Positions 33,248 to 45,280 of a stretch of DNA of 64,000 bases are shown one piece after another. Each line of letters opens with the position of its first letter. The stretch's first letter is position 1. The notes beneath the pieces were generated by a model. The model ran no database searches, was not told the DNA's origin, and was given only the letters and a program-made list of their open reading frames with translations. Source of the stretch: Jiangella gansuensis DSM 44835 (GTDB lineage Bacteria > Actinomycetota > Actinomycetes > Jiangellales > Jiangellaceae); NCBI RefSeq assembly GCF_000515395.1, contig NZ_KI911782.1, positions 1,713,090 to 1,777,089 on the forward strand. The letters are read 5' to 3'. The position numbers and the translations under genes are program-made.

Positions 33248-35797
33248 CTACTGCCAGAGCGCGTTGGCGACCTGCTCGAACAGGCCCTCCGGGTGTGAGC
33301 GGTACAGCGGCTCGGTGCCGAACAGGGTCACGTCGGCCCCGCCGGACACGCCGCTCACCACCACCGGTTGGCCGGCCGCGGCTTCGTGGCCCAGCCAGTG
33401 GCCGGCGAGGAAGAAGCCCTCACCGCCGTAGCGCTGGTCGACCCGGACGCCGTCGCCGACGGTGAAGACTTGCGGCGCGCTGACGAACGACGACGGCAGC
33501 GCGTCGCCGGTGACAGGGGAGGCCGGGTCGTTCACGACGGCGACGATGCCGTTGGCCCGGCCTGGCCCGGTAGTCGCCGTGACCGGCAGTAGACCGGCTT
33601 CCCGGTTGAACGTCACGCCGCCGCTGCCCCGTCCGACGATGGTGCCGCCGGCCGCCCGCCACGCCGTGAACGCCGCCTGCTGCGTCGCGTCCAGCAGCCG
33701 CGGGTTGAACCCGGTGGTCGAGACGTACAGGGCGTCGAAGTCGTCGAACGCGTACTCCCCGGCGTTGAACCCGAGGTGTGTGACGTTGGTGGTGGTGAAG
33801 CCCATCCGGGCCAGGGCGTGCCGTTCGTCGCCGGGAGCGCTGGTACCGATGCGCGTGACGTCGACCGGTACCGCGCCGCGCACCGCTCCCGCGCCGAGGG
33901 CGTCGAACGCGATGCCGTACGCCGCTGCTGCCGCCTCGACGGCCGAACGCGCCGAACCGGGAACCGTGAACGTCCCGTCGGCCGTCCGCCGCACCGCGAT
34001 CCCGTCCGCCACCAGCTGGTTGACCGCCTGAATGCCGGCCAGCGAGTCGGCCCGGAAGCCGTAGTGCGCCGGCCGTCCGGGAGCCACCCAGCCGGTCGGT
34101 GCCACCGACTCCAGCGGCGACAACGCCCGCACGTCCAACGAGGCACCTGCCGGCACCGTCGCCACCGGCGCGCCCCACAGGTGGCCTTGGCTCCAGGCGG
34201 AGATGTCGTACATGGTCGGGAAGTTCGTCGTCACGTCCCGCCCGACGTCGAGGATCGTGTTGGCCAGGCCACGCTTGGCCTGGTGCAGGTCGACGATGTA
34301 CGAGCCGGCCGGGTACACCTCGCCGCCGGCCTGGACCGGACGCCGTGCCTGGTGCACCTCGACGTCGTTGTCGAGCAGGAACTGAGCCAGCCGGGCCGCC
34401 GCGGCATCGCCACGACGCGCTGCCTGGATGACGTAGGCACGCGGGTAGTCCTGCAGGAACGTCTTCGCGTTGTCGCCGGCGGCCAGCGACAGCGCCAGCT
34501 CGTCGTCGATCGGCCGCGACGCCTCGCCGGCCTGGCCGCGACGGAAGATCTCCAGCTGGTCGGCGAGCAGGCTCAGCCGGTTCTCGTTCGCCCAGCTGAA
34601 GTTGGCCTCGATGGTCGCCCGGGCGACGGCGGTGTTGATGCGGGTGTACTCGTGCCGGATCGCCGGATCCGGTTCGTCGCGCGGGTTGTGCGGGACCTCC
34701 ACCGTGTGCCCCACGGCGCCGTGGTACATCGCGTACATGGGTGTGAAGATCGGCGGCCAGTCGTCCCAGCCGGTGGTCTGGTTGCGGAACGGGATGTTGA
34801 CTTCCGTGACGCTCGGCTCGCCCAGTGCCAGCACCGCCTCCTCCATCGCGAGGCCGTTGCGAATGGCCTGCCGGATGTAGAGGTCGTACTCGTAGTTCTC
34901 GCCGTGCGGTCCGGTGGTGGGCTCAATCAGCGTCCTGCCGGTGTAGCCGTGCTCGTCGAGCATGGTCAGCGGGTTGTACCGGATGAGCTGGTCGCGAACG
35001 GCACGGGACTCCGGCTGCGACTGGGTGAGGTAGTCGCGGTTGACGTCGAAGCCGTTGCCGTTCGCGCGGGTGCCGGCGACGCGGCCGTCCGGGTTGTTCG
35101 TGACCACCATGGCGATGACGTGCTCGTCGAGCAGGTCGATGACCTCGGCGTCGGACGAGAACGCCAGCTCGTCGAGGACCTGAAGGGTGGCGTCGGTCCC
35201 CTCCCACTCGTTGCCGTGGATGTTGCTGTTGACGAACAGCGGCGCCTTCCAGTCGTCGTACTCACCGGCCTCGAACGCCGCGACCGCGGCGGCAGGGTCG
35301 TCGGTGCGCAGGTCCGACAGGCGCTGCCAGTCCACCCACTCCGCGTCGGTCATCGGTGAGGTGACGACGACGAGGTGCAGATCGCGACCGCGGGTGGACT
35401 GGCCGATGATCTCGACGCTGACCCGATCGCTCTCCTGCAACGCTCGCAGCGCCGGCGGAATGGCGTGGTACGGCGTCAGGTTCAGCGGGATCGACGCGTC
35501 GTTCGGGTCGACCGGAACGTCCTCGATGACGTCGTCGTGCGGCTGACCGGGCAGCCCGGACGTGGACGGGACGGAGAAGGGCGCGAACGGCGTGGCCGGG
35601 GAGTCCGGTGCCGCCGGTCCGACCCCCGCCGGGGGAGCGGTCGCCGGCGCGGAGCGGTCCTCCGGGGTGCGGACGGCCGGCTGGGCACTCCCGGACGGGT
35701 CGTCAGGCCCGGCGGGCTCAGCGGTGGCGCCCAGCGCCGTCGTCAGCGTGATCATCGCGCCGGCGAGCGCAGCGGCGGACAAGGTGCGAGCCGTCAT
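33248..35797 (-). CDS. Secreted M14-family zinc carboxypeptidase
   Basis: 849 aa. A signal peptide (AALAGAMITLTTALGATAEPA, cleavage about residue 27) is followed by a Pro/Ala-rich linker (to about 85) and a peptidase M14 domain. HGNEWEG supplies zinc ligands H194 and E197. NPDGRVAGTRANGNGFDVNRDY is the substrate-binding segment, and DEHGY is a probable third-ligand region. The long C-terminal half, with glycine-rich strands resembling a type-1 glutamine-amidotransferase-like fold, is common in large actinobacterial M14 proteins. GAGGGGG precedes the ATG at 35797. It should degrade peptides outside the cell. Confidence 0.82.
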   Translation of the reverse strand: MTARTLSAAALAGAMITLTTALGATAEPAGPDDPSGSAQPAVRTPEDRSAPATAPPAGVGPAAPDSPATPFAPFSVPSTSGLPGQPHDDVIEDVPVDPNDASIPLNLTPYHAIPPALRALQESDRVSVEIIGQSTRGRDLHLVVVTSPMTDAEWVDWQRLSDLRTDDPAAAVAAFEAGEYDDWKAPLFVNSNIHGNEWEGTDATLQVLDELAFSSDAEVIDLLDEHVIAMVVTNNPDGRVAGTRANGNGFDVNRDYLTQSQPESRAVRDQLIRYNPLTMLDEHGYTGRTLIEPTTGPHGENYEYDLYIRQAIRNGLAMEEAVLALGEPSVTEVNIPFRNQTTGWDDWPPIFTPMYAMYHGAVGHTVEVPHNPRDEPDPAIRHEYTRINTAVARATIEANFSWANENRLSLLADQLEIFRRGQAGEASRPIDDELALSLAAGDNAKTFLQDYPRAYVIQAARRGDAAAARLAQFLLDNDVEVHQARRPVQAGGEVYPAGSYIVDLHQAKRGLANTILDVGRDVTTNFPTMYDISAWSQGHLWGAPVATVPAGASLDVRALSPLESVAPTGWVAPGRPAHYGFRADSLAGIQAVNQLVADGIAVRRTADGTFTVPGSARSAVEAAAAAYGIAFDALGAGAVRGAVPVDVTRIGTSAPGDERHALARMGFTTTNVTHLGFNAGEYAFDDFDALYVSTTGFNPRLLDATQQAAFTAWRAAGGTIVGRGSGGVTFNREAGLLPVTATTGPGRANGIVAVVNDPASPVTGDALPSSFVSAPQVFTVGDGVRVDQRYGGEGFFLAGHWLGHEAAAGQPVVVSGVSGGADVTLFGTEPLYRSHPEGLFEQVANALWQ

Positions 35798-36054
35798 GAC
35801 GACCCCCTCATGATCGCGGGCGCGAGTGGAGGTCATCTTGTCGTGTCCGGCGGGACGTGACAAGGGTCGCTGGCAAGGTTTGTGTCCGATATGCGGTGAT
35901 CGAGTCTCGACCACATCGCCTGATTCCGGACGACACAAGGTGTCAAGTTGGTGTCATCGCTTCCAATCCGGGTGAAGCGGGCCATAGGTTACGGCTCAGC
36001 CCCCGTCTGACCGACGGGGCCTTGTCACGCCTAACGACTTCACGAGGAGTGTCG
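35798..36054. promoter_or_regulatory. Divergent promoter region of two secreted peptidase genes
   Basis: 257 bp. GTGTC and TGTCG blocks recur several times, and CCCCGTC-TGACC-GACGGGG (36001-36019) forms a hairpin in the likely 5' untranslated region of the subtilase gene. No gene is supported. Shared control of both peptidases is possible. Confidence 0.35.
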
Positions 36055-38808
36055 ATGACACGACCATCGAGAGCACCCCGCAGGCGGGCCGTCACCCGGC
36101 GCGCCGGGCTGGCTGCCGCCGCCGGCATCGCGCTGGCCGCCGGCACCCTGGCACCCCTCGGCACCGTCTCCGCCGACCCGACTCCCGACGGGTACCTCGG
36201 GTCGGCCGCGGAGCTGACCGGCGCTCCTACCGACACCAGAGAACTCGTGCCGTCGCCCACCGGGTCCTGGTTCGTCGAGCTCACGAGCGACTCGGCGGCC
36301 GAGGGCGGCAGCCGCACCACGGCGCGCCGCCAGCAGGACCGCCTCCTCGCCGAAGCCGCGACGCTCCAGGCCGACCTCGACGTCCGGTACCGCTACGACC
36401 GGCTGTGGAACGGGCTGTCGGTCACCGCGTCGCAGGCCGACATCTCGCGCATCGCCGGTTCCCGCGAGGTCGCCGCCGTCTACCCCGTCGTGGCCGTGCA
36501 GGCACCCGATCCGGTGCAGACCGAACCGGCCATGGACTCCGCGCTGGGCATGACCGGAGCTGACATCGCGCAGAGCGAGCTGGGCCTGACCGGCGACGGG
36601 CTCAAGGTCGGCATCATCGACACCGGCATCGACATCGACCACCCCGACCTCGGCGGGGACGGTACGGCCGGCGGGACGGCCTTCCCGAGCGACCGCGTCG
36701 TCGCCGGGTACGACTTCGTCGGCGACGACTACAACGCCGACGACACATCGGCGGCCTACCAGCCGATCCCGCGGCCCGACGACAACCCGGACGACTGCAA
36801 TGGACACGGCAGTCACGTCGCCGGCATCGTCGGCGCCGACGGTGACAGCGCCGCCGGCGGTGTGCTCGGAGTGGCCCCCGGCGTGCAGTTCGGCGGCTAC
36901 CGGGTGTTCGGCTGCGGCGGCTCCACCACCTCCGACATCATCCTGGCCGCGCTGGAGCGCGCGCACGCCGACGGCATGGACGTCGTGAACATGAGCCTCG
37001 GCGCCGGTTTCGTCACCTGGCCGGAGTACCCGACCGCCGTCGCCAGCGACGCGCTGGTCGACGCCGGCGTCGTCGTGGTGGCCTCCATCGGCAACAACGG
37101 CGCCGCCGGCACCTGGTCGGCCGGCGCACCCGGCGTCGGTGACAAGGTCATCGGCGTCGCGTCGTTCGACAACACCGAGTACGACGCCCAGATGTTCACC
37201 GCCTCCCCGGACGACCGCGAGTTCGGCTACAGTCCGGCCGAAGGCGCACCGGACGCCCCGACCGAGGGCGATCTGCCGCTGTCGCGCACCGGCACCCCCG
37301 AGGCCACCGCCGACGCGTGCACCGCCACCGGACCACTGCCCGACCTGACCGGCACCGCGGCGCTGATCGAGCGCGGCACCTGCTCGTTCTACGAGAAGGC
37401 CATCAACGCGCAGAACGCCGGCGCCGCGGCCGTGGTCCTGTACAACAACGTCGCCGGCGCGTTCGCGCCGACGGTCGCGCCGACGACCCCGGCCGACCCG
37501 CCGGTCACCATCCCCGTCGTCGCGGTCTCGCAGGCCGACGGCGTCGAGCTGGACAGCCGGATCGCCGCCGGCGCCACCACGCTGACCTGGACCGGCGAGA
37601 CCACCACCGTCGAGAACGTGACCGGCGGGCTGATCTCGTCGTTCAGCTCCTACGGCATGGCCGCCGACCTGACGCTCAAGCCGGATCTGGGCGCCCCGGG
37701 TGGACTGATCCGCTCCACCTACCCACTGGAGAGGGACGGCTACGCCGTCGTCTCCGGCACGTCGATGGCGTCACCGCACGTGGCCGGCGCGGTCGCGCTC
37801 CTGCTGGAGGCGCACCCGTCGCTCGGGCCGGAGGCCGTCCGCGACGTGCTGCAGAACCACGCCGACCCGGCCGACTGGTCGCTCATCCCGGACCAGGGCT
37901 ACATCGAACCGGCACACCGGCAGGGCGCGGGCCTGCTCGACATCGACGCCGCCATCCTGGCCGACACCGCTGTGACGCCGGGCAAGCTCTCGCTCGGCGA
38001 GAGTGAGGCCGGTCCGGCGACGCGGACGCTCACCCTCACCAACGACGGCGACGCCGACGTCACGTACGAGCTGTCGCACATTGACGCGGTCAGCACCGCC
38101 GACGAGCCCAACAACCCCGGGTTCTACCTCGGCGGCGCCGCCGTCGACTTCGGCGCCTCGTCGGTCACGGTGCCGGCCGGCGGCTCGGTGACGGTGGACG
38201 TCACCGTCACCGCGCCGGACGGTCCGGCCCTCGGCCAGTACGGCGGGTACGTCGTCCTGACGCCGCCCGACGGCGAACCGCTGAGCGTGCCGTTCGCCGG
38301 CTTCGTCGGCGACTACCAGGACCTGCCGATCCTGACCAGCGCCGGGTTCGGCCTGCCGGCGCTCGGCGACGTCACCGCCTGCGATCGGTACCTCGGCGTC
38401 AACTGCACGATGGGCGGCCAGTACGCGCTGCTACCCGACGGTGGCACTTTCACGATGACCGAAGGCGACCATCCGGTGATCATCGCGCACCTGGAGCACC
38501 AGGCGCAGAACGTCTCCGTCCAGCTGTTCCACGCGAAGGACGACGGCACCGCCGGGCGCCCGTACGCGGGCCGCCTCAACACTGTGCTGTCCGAGGACTT
38601 CGTCGGCCGCAGCGGCGCGGCGACCGGTTTCACCCCGTACGTCTGGGACGGCACGCGCCCGCGAGGCGCCGGCACCGACAAGCGGGTCGACGTCCCCGAC
38701 GGCCGCTATGTCCTGCGGCTGACCGCCACCAAGCCGCTGGGCGACCCGTCCAACCCCGACCACGTGGAGACGTGGGACTCCCCGGTCATCACCGTGGATC
38801 GCAGCTGA
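36055..38808 (+). CDS. Secreted subtilisin-like (S8) serine protease with PA domain
   Basis: 917 aa. A twin-Arg-rich N-terminus (RAPRRRAVTRRAGLA) and hydrophobic segment to about residue 40 form the export signal. An I9-like propeptide (about 60-150) follows. The triad is D189 (GIIDTGIDIDHPDL), H251 (NGHGSHVAG) and S570 (SGTSMASPHVAG), with a protease-associated domain inserted between His and Ser (about 385-510). C-terminal Fn3-like beta domains end at ITVDRS without a wall anchor, so it is free or loosely bound. CGAGGAG precedes the ATG. It is divergent from the M14 gene. Confidence 0.9.
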   Translation: MTRPSRAPRRRAVTRRAGLAAAAGIALAAGTLAPLGTVSADPTPDGYLGSAAELTGAPTDTRELVPSPTGSWFVELTSDSAAEGGSRTTARRQQDRLLAEAATLQADLDVRYRYDRLWNGLSVTASQADISRIAGSREVAAVYPVVAVQAPDPVQTEPAMDSALGMTGADIAQSELGLTGDGLKVGIIDTGIDIDHPDLGGDGTAGGTAFPSDRVVAGYDFVGDDYNADDTSAAYQPIPRPDDNPDDCNGHGSHVAGIVGADGDSAAGGVLGVAPGVQFGGYRVFGCGGSTTSDIILAALERAHADGMDVVNMSLGAGFVTWPEYPTAVASDALVDAGVVVVASIGNNGAAGTWSAGAPGVGDKVIGVASFDNTEYDAQMFTASPDDREFGYSPAEGAPDAPTEGDLPLSRTGTPEATADACTATGPLPDLTGTAALIERGTCSFYEKAINAQNAGAAAVVLYNNVAGAFAPTVAPTTPADPPVTIPVVAVSQADGVELDSRIAAGATTLTWTGETTTVENVTGGLISSFSSYGMAADLTLKPDLGAPGGLIRSTYPLERDGYAVVSGTSMASPHVAGAVALLLEAHPSLGPEAVRDVLQNHADPADWSLIPDQGYIEPAHRQGAGLLDIDAAILADTAVTPGKLSLGESEAGPATRTLTLTNDGDADVTYELSHIDAVSTADEPNNPGFYLGGAAVDFGASSVTVPAGGSVTVDVTVTAPDGPALGQYGGYVVLTPPDGEPLSVPFAGFVGDYQDLPILTSAGFGLPALGDVTACDRYLGVNCTMGGQYALLPDGGTFTMTEGDHPVIIAHLEHQAQNVSVQLFHAKDDGTAGRPYAGRLNTVLSEDFVGRSGAATGFTPYVWDGTRPRGAGTDKRVDVPDGRYVLRLTATKPLGDPSNPDHVETWDSPVITVDRS

Positions 38809-38825
38809 CGCAAGGTCCACGATGA

Positions 38826-38879
38826 GGTGCTCGACAGGGCGCTGCTGTCGCTATGGCGATAGTGACGCCCTGTCGATCA
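38826..38879. terminator. Hairpin element, GTGATCGACAGGG family
   Basis: 38826-38840 and 38865-38879 are inverted repeats at 14 of 15 positions, ending CTGTCGATCAC like the elements at 6416-6469 and 15428-16914. The loop has an inner CTAT-GGCG-ATAG. It lies 17 bp after the subtilase stop. Confidence 0.65.
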
Positions 38880-38990
38880 CCCGGATCAGACCGGGTACCG
38901 CGTGGTCGGCAGGGCGGCGGCGGATGGGAAGACTTCATGACGTGGGTGGCGAACCAGGTCCGCGCAGCTCCTGCGTCTGCGAGCTGTCGT

Positions 38991-38996
38991 TAGGCT
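38991..38996 (+). promoter_or_regulatory. -10 box (TAGGCT) of a leaderless promoter
   Basis: TAGGCT is followed by 8 nt and the ATG at 39005. Confidence 0.45.
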
Positions 38997-39004
38997 CCGG
39001 TTTC

Positions 39005-39325
39005 ATGGACTCTGATCGCACAGAGTTGTTGAGGCGCTTGCGTCTTGGCGACGACCAGATCGACGAGACGGATCGCCCAGACGTCCTCCTCTGGACGCCG
39101 AAGGGCCACGACGTCGCCGTTGAGCTCGTGACAAGTGAGCGTGATCTGTCGGCGCGGATAGCCGCACTCGTCGCTGACGATGCGGGCGGGGTGTTCGGTC
39201 CGGACGTCAGCGCGATCGACGGAGCGTGGCGCCTGCTGACGATTCACCTCATGGAGGAGTACGAGACGATGCCTGCCGGGCATGGTCGCCTCACGATCAC
39301 TCCGTCCGGCATCGTCAGTTCCTGA
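39005..39325 (+). CDS. Hypothetical protein (106 aa)
   Basis: A small acidic soluble protein, beginning MDSDRTELLRRLRLGDDQID. A mixed alpha/beta pattern with no signal peptide or membrane helix. I do not recognise a family; the size and acidic nature resemble immunity-type or regulatory proteins, but that is only a guess. It has a leaderless-type promoter, and its codon use is slightly less GC-biased than its neighbours. The 3' end is 38 bp from copy B of the 75-bp repeat. Confidence 0.55.
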   Translation: MDSDRTELLRRLRLGDDQIDETDRPDVLLWTPKGHDVAVELVTSERDLSARIAALVADDAGGVFGPDVSAIDGAWRLLTIHLMEEYETMPAGHGRLTITPSGIVSS

Positions 39326-39363
39326 ACAGCCCGCGCCACCTCGGCAGCCGGATGCGGGCCATC

Positions 39364-39435
39364 GCCAGGCGTCTTACCGCTGCGGCAGGCAAGCATGCAT
39401 GGTGCGGCGGGAGCACCCATGCCGAACGTGATCAT
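39364..39435 (-). repeat. Copy B of the ~75-bp stop-codon-proximal repeat
   Basis: On the minus strand it begins with ATGATCACGTTCGGCATGG directly after the TAA stop of glgB, followed by GGTGCTCCCGCC, CACCATGCATGCTTGCC and a degenerate AGCGGTAAGACGCCTGG. Orientation relative to the gene is the same as for copies A, C and D. Confidence 0.75.
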
Positions 39436-41310
39436 TTACGGACGTGCAGGGCGGAGCCAGAGGGTGCCCAGCGGGGGCAGGCGTAGCCGGGCGGACGCGG
39501 GGCGGCCGTGCCAAGGCTCGTCGACGGCGACAACGGCGCCGAGGTTGCCGACGCCGGAGCCGCCGTAGACGTCGGCGTCGGTGTTGACCACCTCGTTCCA
39601 GGCGCCGGCGACCGGCAGCCCGAGCCGGTAGCCCTGGTGCGGCCGCGCGGAGAAGTTCGCCACGCACACCAGGAGCTCGCCGTCCGGGTCGCGCCGGAGG
39701 AACGAGAAGACGTTGCCGGCGGCGTCGTTGGCGTCGATCCACTCGAAGCCGGCCGGGTCGGAGTCGCGGGTCCACAGCACCGGCGCGGCCCGGTAGGCGC
39801 GGTTGAGGTCGGCCACCAGTTGCCGCAGGCCGGCATGGTCGGGCCGGTCGAGCAGGTGCCACTCCAGCTCGCGGGACTCCGCCCACTCTGACTCCTGGCC
39901 GAACTCGCCGCCCATGAAGAGCAGTTGCTTGCCCGGGTGCGCCCACATGAAGGCGTAGAAGGCGCGCAGATTGGCCAGCTGCTGCCAATGGTCCCCGGGC
40001 ATCTTGCGCAGCATCGACCCCTTGCCGTGCACCACCTCGTCGTGCGACAACGGCAGCACGAAGTTCTCACTGAACGCGTACATCATCGAGAACGTCATCT
40101 GGTGATGGTGGTACTGCCGGTGGATCGGGTCGCGGGTCAGGTAGCTGAGGGAATCGTGCATCCAGCCCATGTTCCATTTGAGCCCGAAACCCAGCCCGCC
40201 CAGATGGGTCGGCCGGGTCACGCCGGGCCAGGCGGTGGACTCCTCGGCGATGGTGACGATGCCGGGCACCGAGCGGTAGGCGGTGGCGTTGGTCTCCTGC
40301 AGGAACGCGATGGCGTCGAGGTTCTCGCGCCCGCCGTGCACGTTGGGCAGCCAGGCGCCGTCGGCGCGGGAGTAGTCGAGGTAGAGCATGGAGGCGACGG
40401 CGTCCACGCGCAGCCCGTCGATGTGGTACTCGGTCAGCCAGTACAGGGCGTTGGCGACCAGGAAGTTGCGTACCTCCGGCCGGCCGAAGTCGAACACGTA
40501 AGTGCCCCAGTCGGGGTGCTCGCCGCGGCGCGGGTCGGGGTGCTCGTACAGCGGCGTGCCGTCGAAGCGGGCCAGCGCCCAGTCGTCGCGGGGGAAGTGC
40601 GCCGGCACCCAGTCCAGGATGACCCCGAGCCCGGCTTGATGCAGGGTGTCGACCAGGAACTTGAAGTCGTCGGGGGTGCCGAACCGGGCCGTCGGCGCGT
40701 AGTACGACGTCACCTGGTAGCCCCATGAGCCGCCGAACGGGTGCTCGGCCACCGGCAGCAGCTCGACGTGGGTGAATCCGAGCTCGGTGACGTACGACGC
40801 CAGCTCGACGGCGGCCTGCCGGTACGAGCGGCCGCGCCGCCACGACCCGAGATGCACCTCGTAGACCGACATCGGCGCGTCGTGGGCCGTGCGTGCCCGG
40901 TCAGCCATCCAGACGTGGTCGTTCCACTCGTAGCTCGACCGGTGCACGACCGAAGCCCGCGCCGGCGGCACCTCGGTGCGGAACGCCATCGGGTCGGCCT
41001 TGTCGCGCCACACGCCGTCGGCGCCGTGCACCTTGTACTGGTAGAGCGCACCGTCACCGAGGCCGGGCACGAACGCACCCCACACGCCGCCACCGAGCCG
41101 CGTCATCGGGGTGTGGCCGCCGTCCCAGTCGTTGAAGTCGCCGGCCACCTCGACCGTGCGGGCGTTGGGCGCCCACACCGTGAACGCCGTTCCGTCGACT
41201 CCGCCGACGCTGGTCACGCGCGCGCCGAGGACGTCCCAGAGGCGCTCGTGCCGGCCCTCGCCGATGAGGTGGAGGTCGACCTCGCCCAGCAGGTGCTGCG
41301 CATCGATCAT
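39436..41310 (-). CDS. glgB: 1,4-alpha-glucan branching enzyme
   Basis: 624 aa. An N-terminal CBM48 (about 45-130, [22 protein letters not shown]) is followed by a GH13_9 catalytic barrel with YEVHLGSW, nucleophile Asp in DGLRVDAV, acid/base Glu in IAEEST and third acid Asp in [12 protein letters not shown], then a C-terminal beta domain. It makes alpha-1,6 branches in glycogen. About 100 residues shorter than long GlgB forms: the extra N-terminal N1 domain is absent. ATG 41310 is fixed by TAAGCT 7 nt upstream. It is the last gene of the treS-mak-glgB group but has its own promoter. Confidence 0.92.
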   Translation of the reverse strand: MIDAQHLLGEVDLHLIGEGRHERLWDVLGARVTSVGGVDGTAFTVWAPNARTVEVAGDFNDWDGGHTPMTRLGGGVWGAFVPGLGDGALYQYKVHGADGVWRDKADPMAFRTEVPPARASVVHRSSYEWNDHVWMADRARTAHDAPMSVYEVHLGSWRRGRSYRQAAVELASYVTELGFTHVELLPVAEHPFGGSWGYQVTSYYAPTARFGTPDDFKFLVDTLHQAGLGVILDWVPAHFPRDDWALARFDGTPLYEHPDPRRGEHPDWGTYVFDFGRPEVRNFLVANALYWLTEYHIDGLRVDAVASMLYLDYSRADGAWLPNVHGGRENLDAIAFLQETNATAYRSVPGIVTIAEESTAWPGVTRPTHLGGLGFGLKWNMGWMHDSLSYLTRDPIHRQYHHHQMTFSMMYAFSENFVLPLSHDEVVHGKGSMLRKMPGDHWQQLANLRAFYAFMWAHPGKQLLFMGGEFGQESEWAESRELEWHLLDRPDHAGLRQLVADLNRAYRAAPVLWTRDSDPAGFEWIDANDAAGNVFSFLRRDPDGELLVCVANFSARPHQGYRLGLPVAGAWNEVVNTDADVYGGSGVGNLGAVVAVDEPWHGRPASARLRLPPLGTLWLRPARP

Positions 41311-41317
41311 TCGGACG

Positions 41318-41323
41318 AGCTTA
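41318..41323 (-). promoter_or_regulatory. -10 box (TAAGCT) of glgB, leaderless type
   Basis: Minus strand TAAGCT, then CGTCCGA, then ATG at 41310. Confidence 0.5.
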
Positions 41324-41435
41324 GCGGCCCGGCGAGCCGTCGCGCCCTCGTGCCCGGCAGCGGACAGTAACGTGTGTTCTCGCACGGCCGCCGCGGCCGC
41401 CGGTTCCGGTCCCGGCAGGAAGGCGAGCGACGGGC

Positions 41436-41606
41436 ATGGTGAACGACCACCACACCGGCCGCGAGTTCGAGCGCATGGAACTGTCCGGCGCCCGCTTCGA
41501 CGCAGTGGACCTCACCGGCGCGACCATCCGGCACTCCGCGCTGAGCCGGGTGGTGATGCGCCGGTACGCCGAGCGCGACCTGGCCGTCCTCGAAGGACGC
41601 TCCTGA
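41436..41606 (+). CDS. Short pentapeptide-repeat protein or fragment (56 aa)
   Basis: ATG 41436 to TGA 41604-41606. It starts [28 protein letters not shown] and continues with three to four A(D/N)LxX-type pentapeptides, then [14 protein letters not shown]. Longer actinobacterial pentapeptide-DinB proteins start the same way, so this may be the truncated 5' part of such a gene, or a small protein in its own right. It is the only plus-strand gene inside the minus-strand glucan cluster. Confidence 0.4.
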   Translation: MVNDHHTGREFERMELSGARFDAVDLTGATIRHSALSRVVMRRYAERDLAVLEGRS

Positions 41607-41615
41607 CCGCAGACG

Positions 41616-43018
41616 TCAGCGAATCTGCGCCAGCCGCTCGACCGCCGCGAGCGGGATGGGCAGCCAGCTCGGCCGCCGCCGCGCCTCGTAGCGGACCTCG
41701 TACACGGCCTTGTCGGCCTCGTAGGCGGTGAGCAATTCCAGGTCGGCGCGCGGGTCGGTGACCGAGGCGGAGGCGTAACCGCTGCAGAACGCGTCGCTGT
41801 TGCGCTGCGTCCACTCCTGGGCGCGGTACTCGATCTGGTCGTGCGACGGGTCTTCCGGCGGGTGATCGGTGATGAGCAGATGCCGCGCGGCGTAGTCGAA
41901 CGACCGCAGCATCTGCGCGACGTCGCGCAGCGGTGAATGCGGTGCCCGCCGCTCCGGTAACGACGCCAGGACCTCGCCTTCGAAGTCGACCAGCTTCCAC
42001 CCGACGACGGTGCGCAGCACCTGCCCGAGGTGGTAACTGCCGTGGATGCGCTGGACGGGCACCGGTTCGGTGCGATGCCGCAGGACGTCGAAGTGCGCTC
42101 GCAGCCCGGGAGCGAACGGTTCGAGCTCCGGGACGGCGACGACGGCGGCGTCAAGCCGGTGGTTCATGGCCGCGCCCAGTTCGGCGAGCTCGGCCGGTGA
42201 CATGGTGGACGTCGGCAGCACCTCGGCGAGGGTCTCGTGCACCCGCGCGGTGGACATGCCCAGCCGGTAGGCCTCGGCCGCGAAGTCGCCGCCGACCTCG
42301 TCGGCGTGCAGGTCACCCTCCGCGTACAGGTCGCGGACGCTCGCGGTGGCCAGCGCCCACCCGTCCGAGGCGGTGGTGAGGTAGCCGCGCAACATGGCGA
42401 GGTTGGCCGTCGCCATGTCGGCGTCGCCGTCCGGCTCACGCCAGGAGCCGTCGACCCAGCCCAGGAGCGGCGCCACCAGCTCGCAGCCGGCGTCGGTGAG
42501 CGCTTCGTGGATCTCGACGTCGGGGTTGCGGCCGGGCTCGATGCGGCGGAAGACCTTGAGGATCGCGGCGTCGCCGTACAGCAGGCTGGTGTTGTGGTGC
42601 TCACCCGGCATCACCAGGGACGTCTGCCCGAACGGGACGGTGGCGCCCTTCTGCACGTGGAAGGTCAGCCCGTCCGCCGTCGACACGCCGTCGGCGAACC
42701 GGCCCAGCAGGATCGCGGTGGCGTCCTTGTCGTGCAGCGCGTCGTACACGTGGCCCTGGCTGGTGTGGCCCAGGTGCACATGGTCGAGCCGGTCGGCCCG
42801 GTGGGCATGCACCGACAACGGCACCTGGTAGATCTGGGTACCCTCGGCGTGCCGTACCTCGGCCAGCACGTGCCACAGCCGCGGCTCCGCCTCGTTCAGC
42901 AGCGTCGCCGAAACCGTCCGGGCCTCGATCGGGCCGGTGCGGCTGCCCGTGTACCAGTTCTGGTGGCGCAGCCACTCCGGCAGCAGCGCCACCGCCTCGT
43001 TCAGACCTGCGTCGTCCG

Positions 43019-43022
<4 letters not shown>
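41616..43022 (-). CDS. mak: Maltokinase of the GlgE pathway, catalytic Asp replaced
   Basis: 468 aa, the usual size of Mak/Pep2, which phosphorylates maltose to maltose-1-phosphate with ATP. The N-terminal cap domain ([26 protein letters not shown]) and the kinase core with ILKVFRR and LVDFEGE (Mg ligand D346) are well conserved. The catalytic loop, expected as HGD-x-H-LGQ, reads HGSYHLGQ: the base Asp is Ser329, encoded by AGT. This substitution would be expected to cripple phosphoryl transfer. GTG 43022 overlaps the treS stop (GTGA). Confidence 0.88.
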
Positions 43023-44752
<1,730 letters not shown>

Positions 44753-44755
44753 CAT

Positions 44756-45280
44756 TCGATGGTAAGCGGGCTGCGGTCGGTCGCCACGGTGCCGGGTTGC
44801 ACCGGAAGGAAGACGGGCGCGATCGAATCGGTGAGCACGTCCTGACCTCTCATGAACGCGTGGGCCTGCTGGATGGAGTGTGCGGCGGCGTGATCTGCCG
44901 CCTCCCGATGCCCGGTGGTGCGGATCACGGGTGGTGCTGAATTGATCAATGACGTACGCCTGCCTGTGCAACGCGGAGGTTACGCAGACGTTTCCGGGCG
45001 GGGTGTGCCCGGCGAATAGTAATCACACGAATCAGGCCACCGCCAAGCGCTTTGGGTGTGTCATCGGCGTGGTTGCTGGCCGTACTCGGCTTCGAGGCGC
45101 TGACCTGGGGGAACATGAGAGTCTGGGGCACGGTGTTCGCTATGGGAGAGCGCCCTTGTCCGGGCGCGAGGCGGGCATAATTCTCCCCATTCTCTACAGC
45201 CCGCCGGGACATGCGCAATTAGGGCGCTGAGATTCCTTCAGGTGGTGTTCGAAATCACGCCTCGACCCCACCGTGCCGCC
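44756..45280. other. 525-bp gene-free region upstream of treS
   Basis: This is the position normally held by glgE. Composition is less GC-rich than flanking genes (for example 44985-45060 and 45160-45260). The TACCAT -10 of treS is at 44764-44759. The open frames here (about 90 codons on each strand) show no family features or ribosome sites. No glgE remnant is recognisable. Confidence 0.45.

Noticed and set aside
44946-45230. Open frames of about 90 codons on both strands upstream of treS
   Set aside because: No ribosome site, family motif or coding bias, and they overlap each other almost completely. Treated as non-coding.
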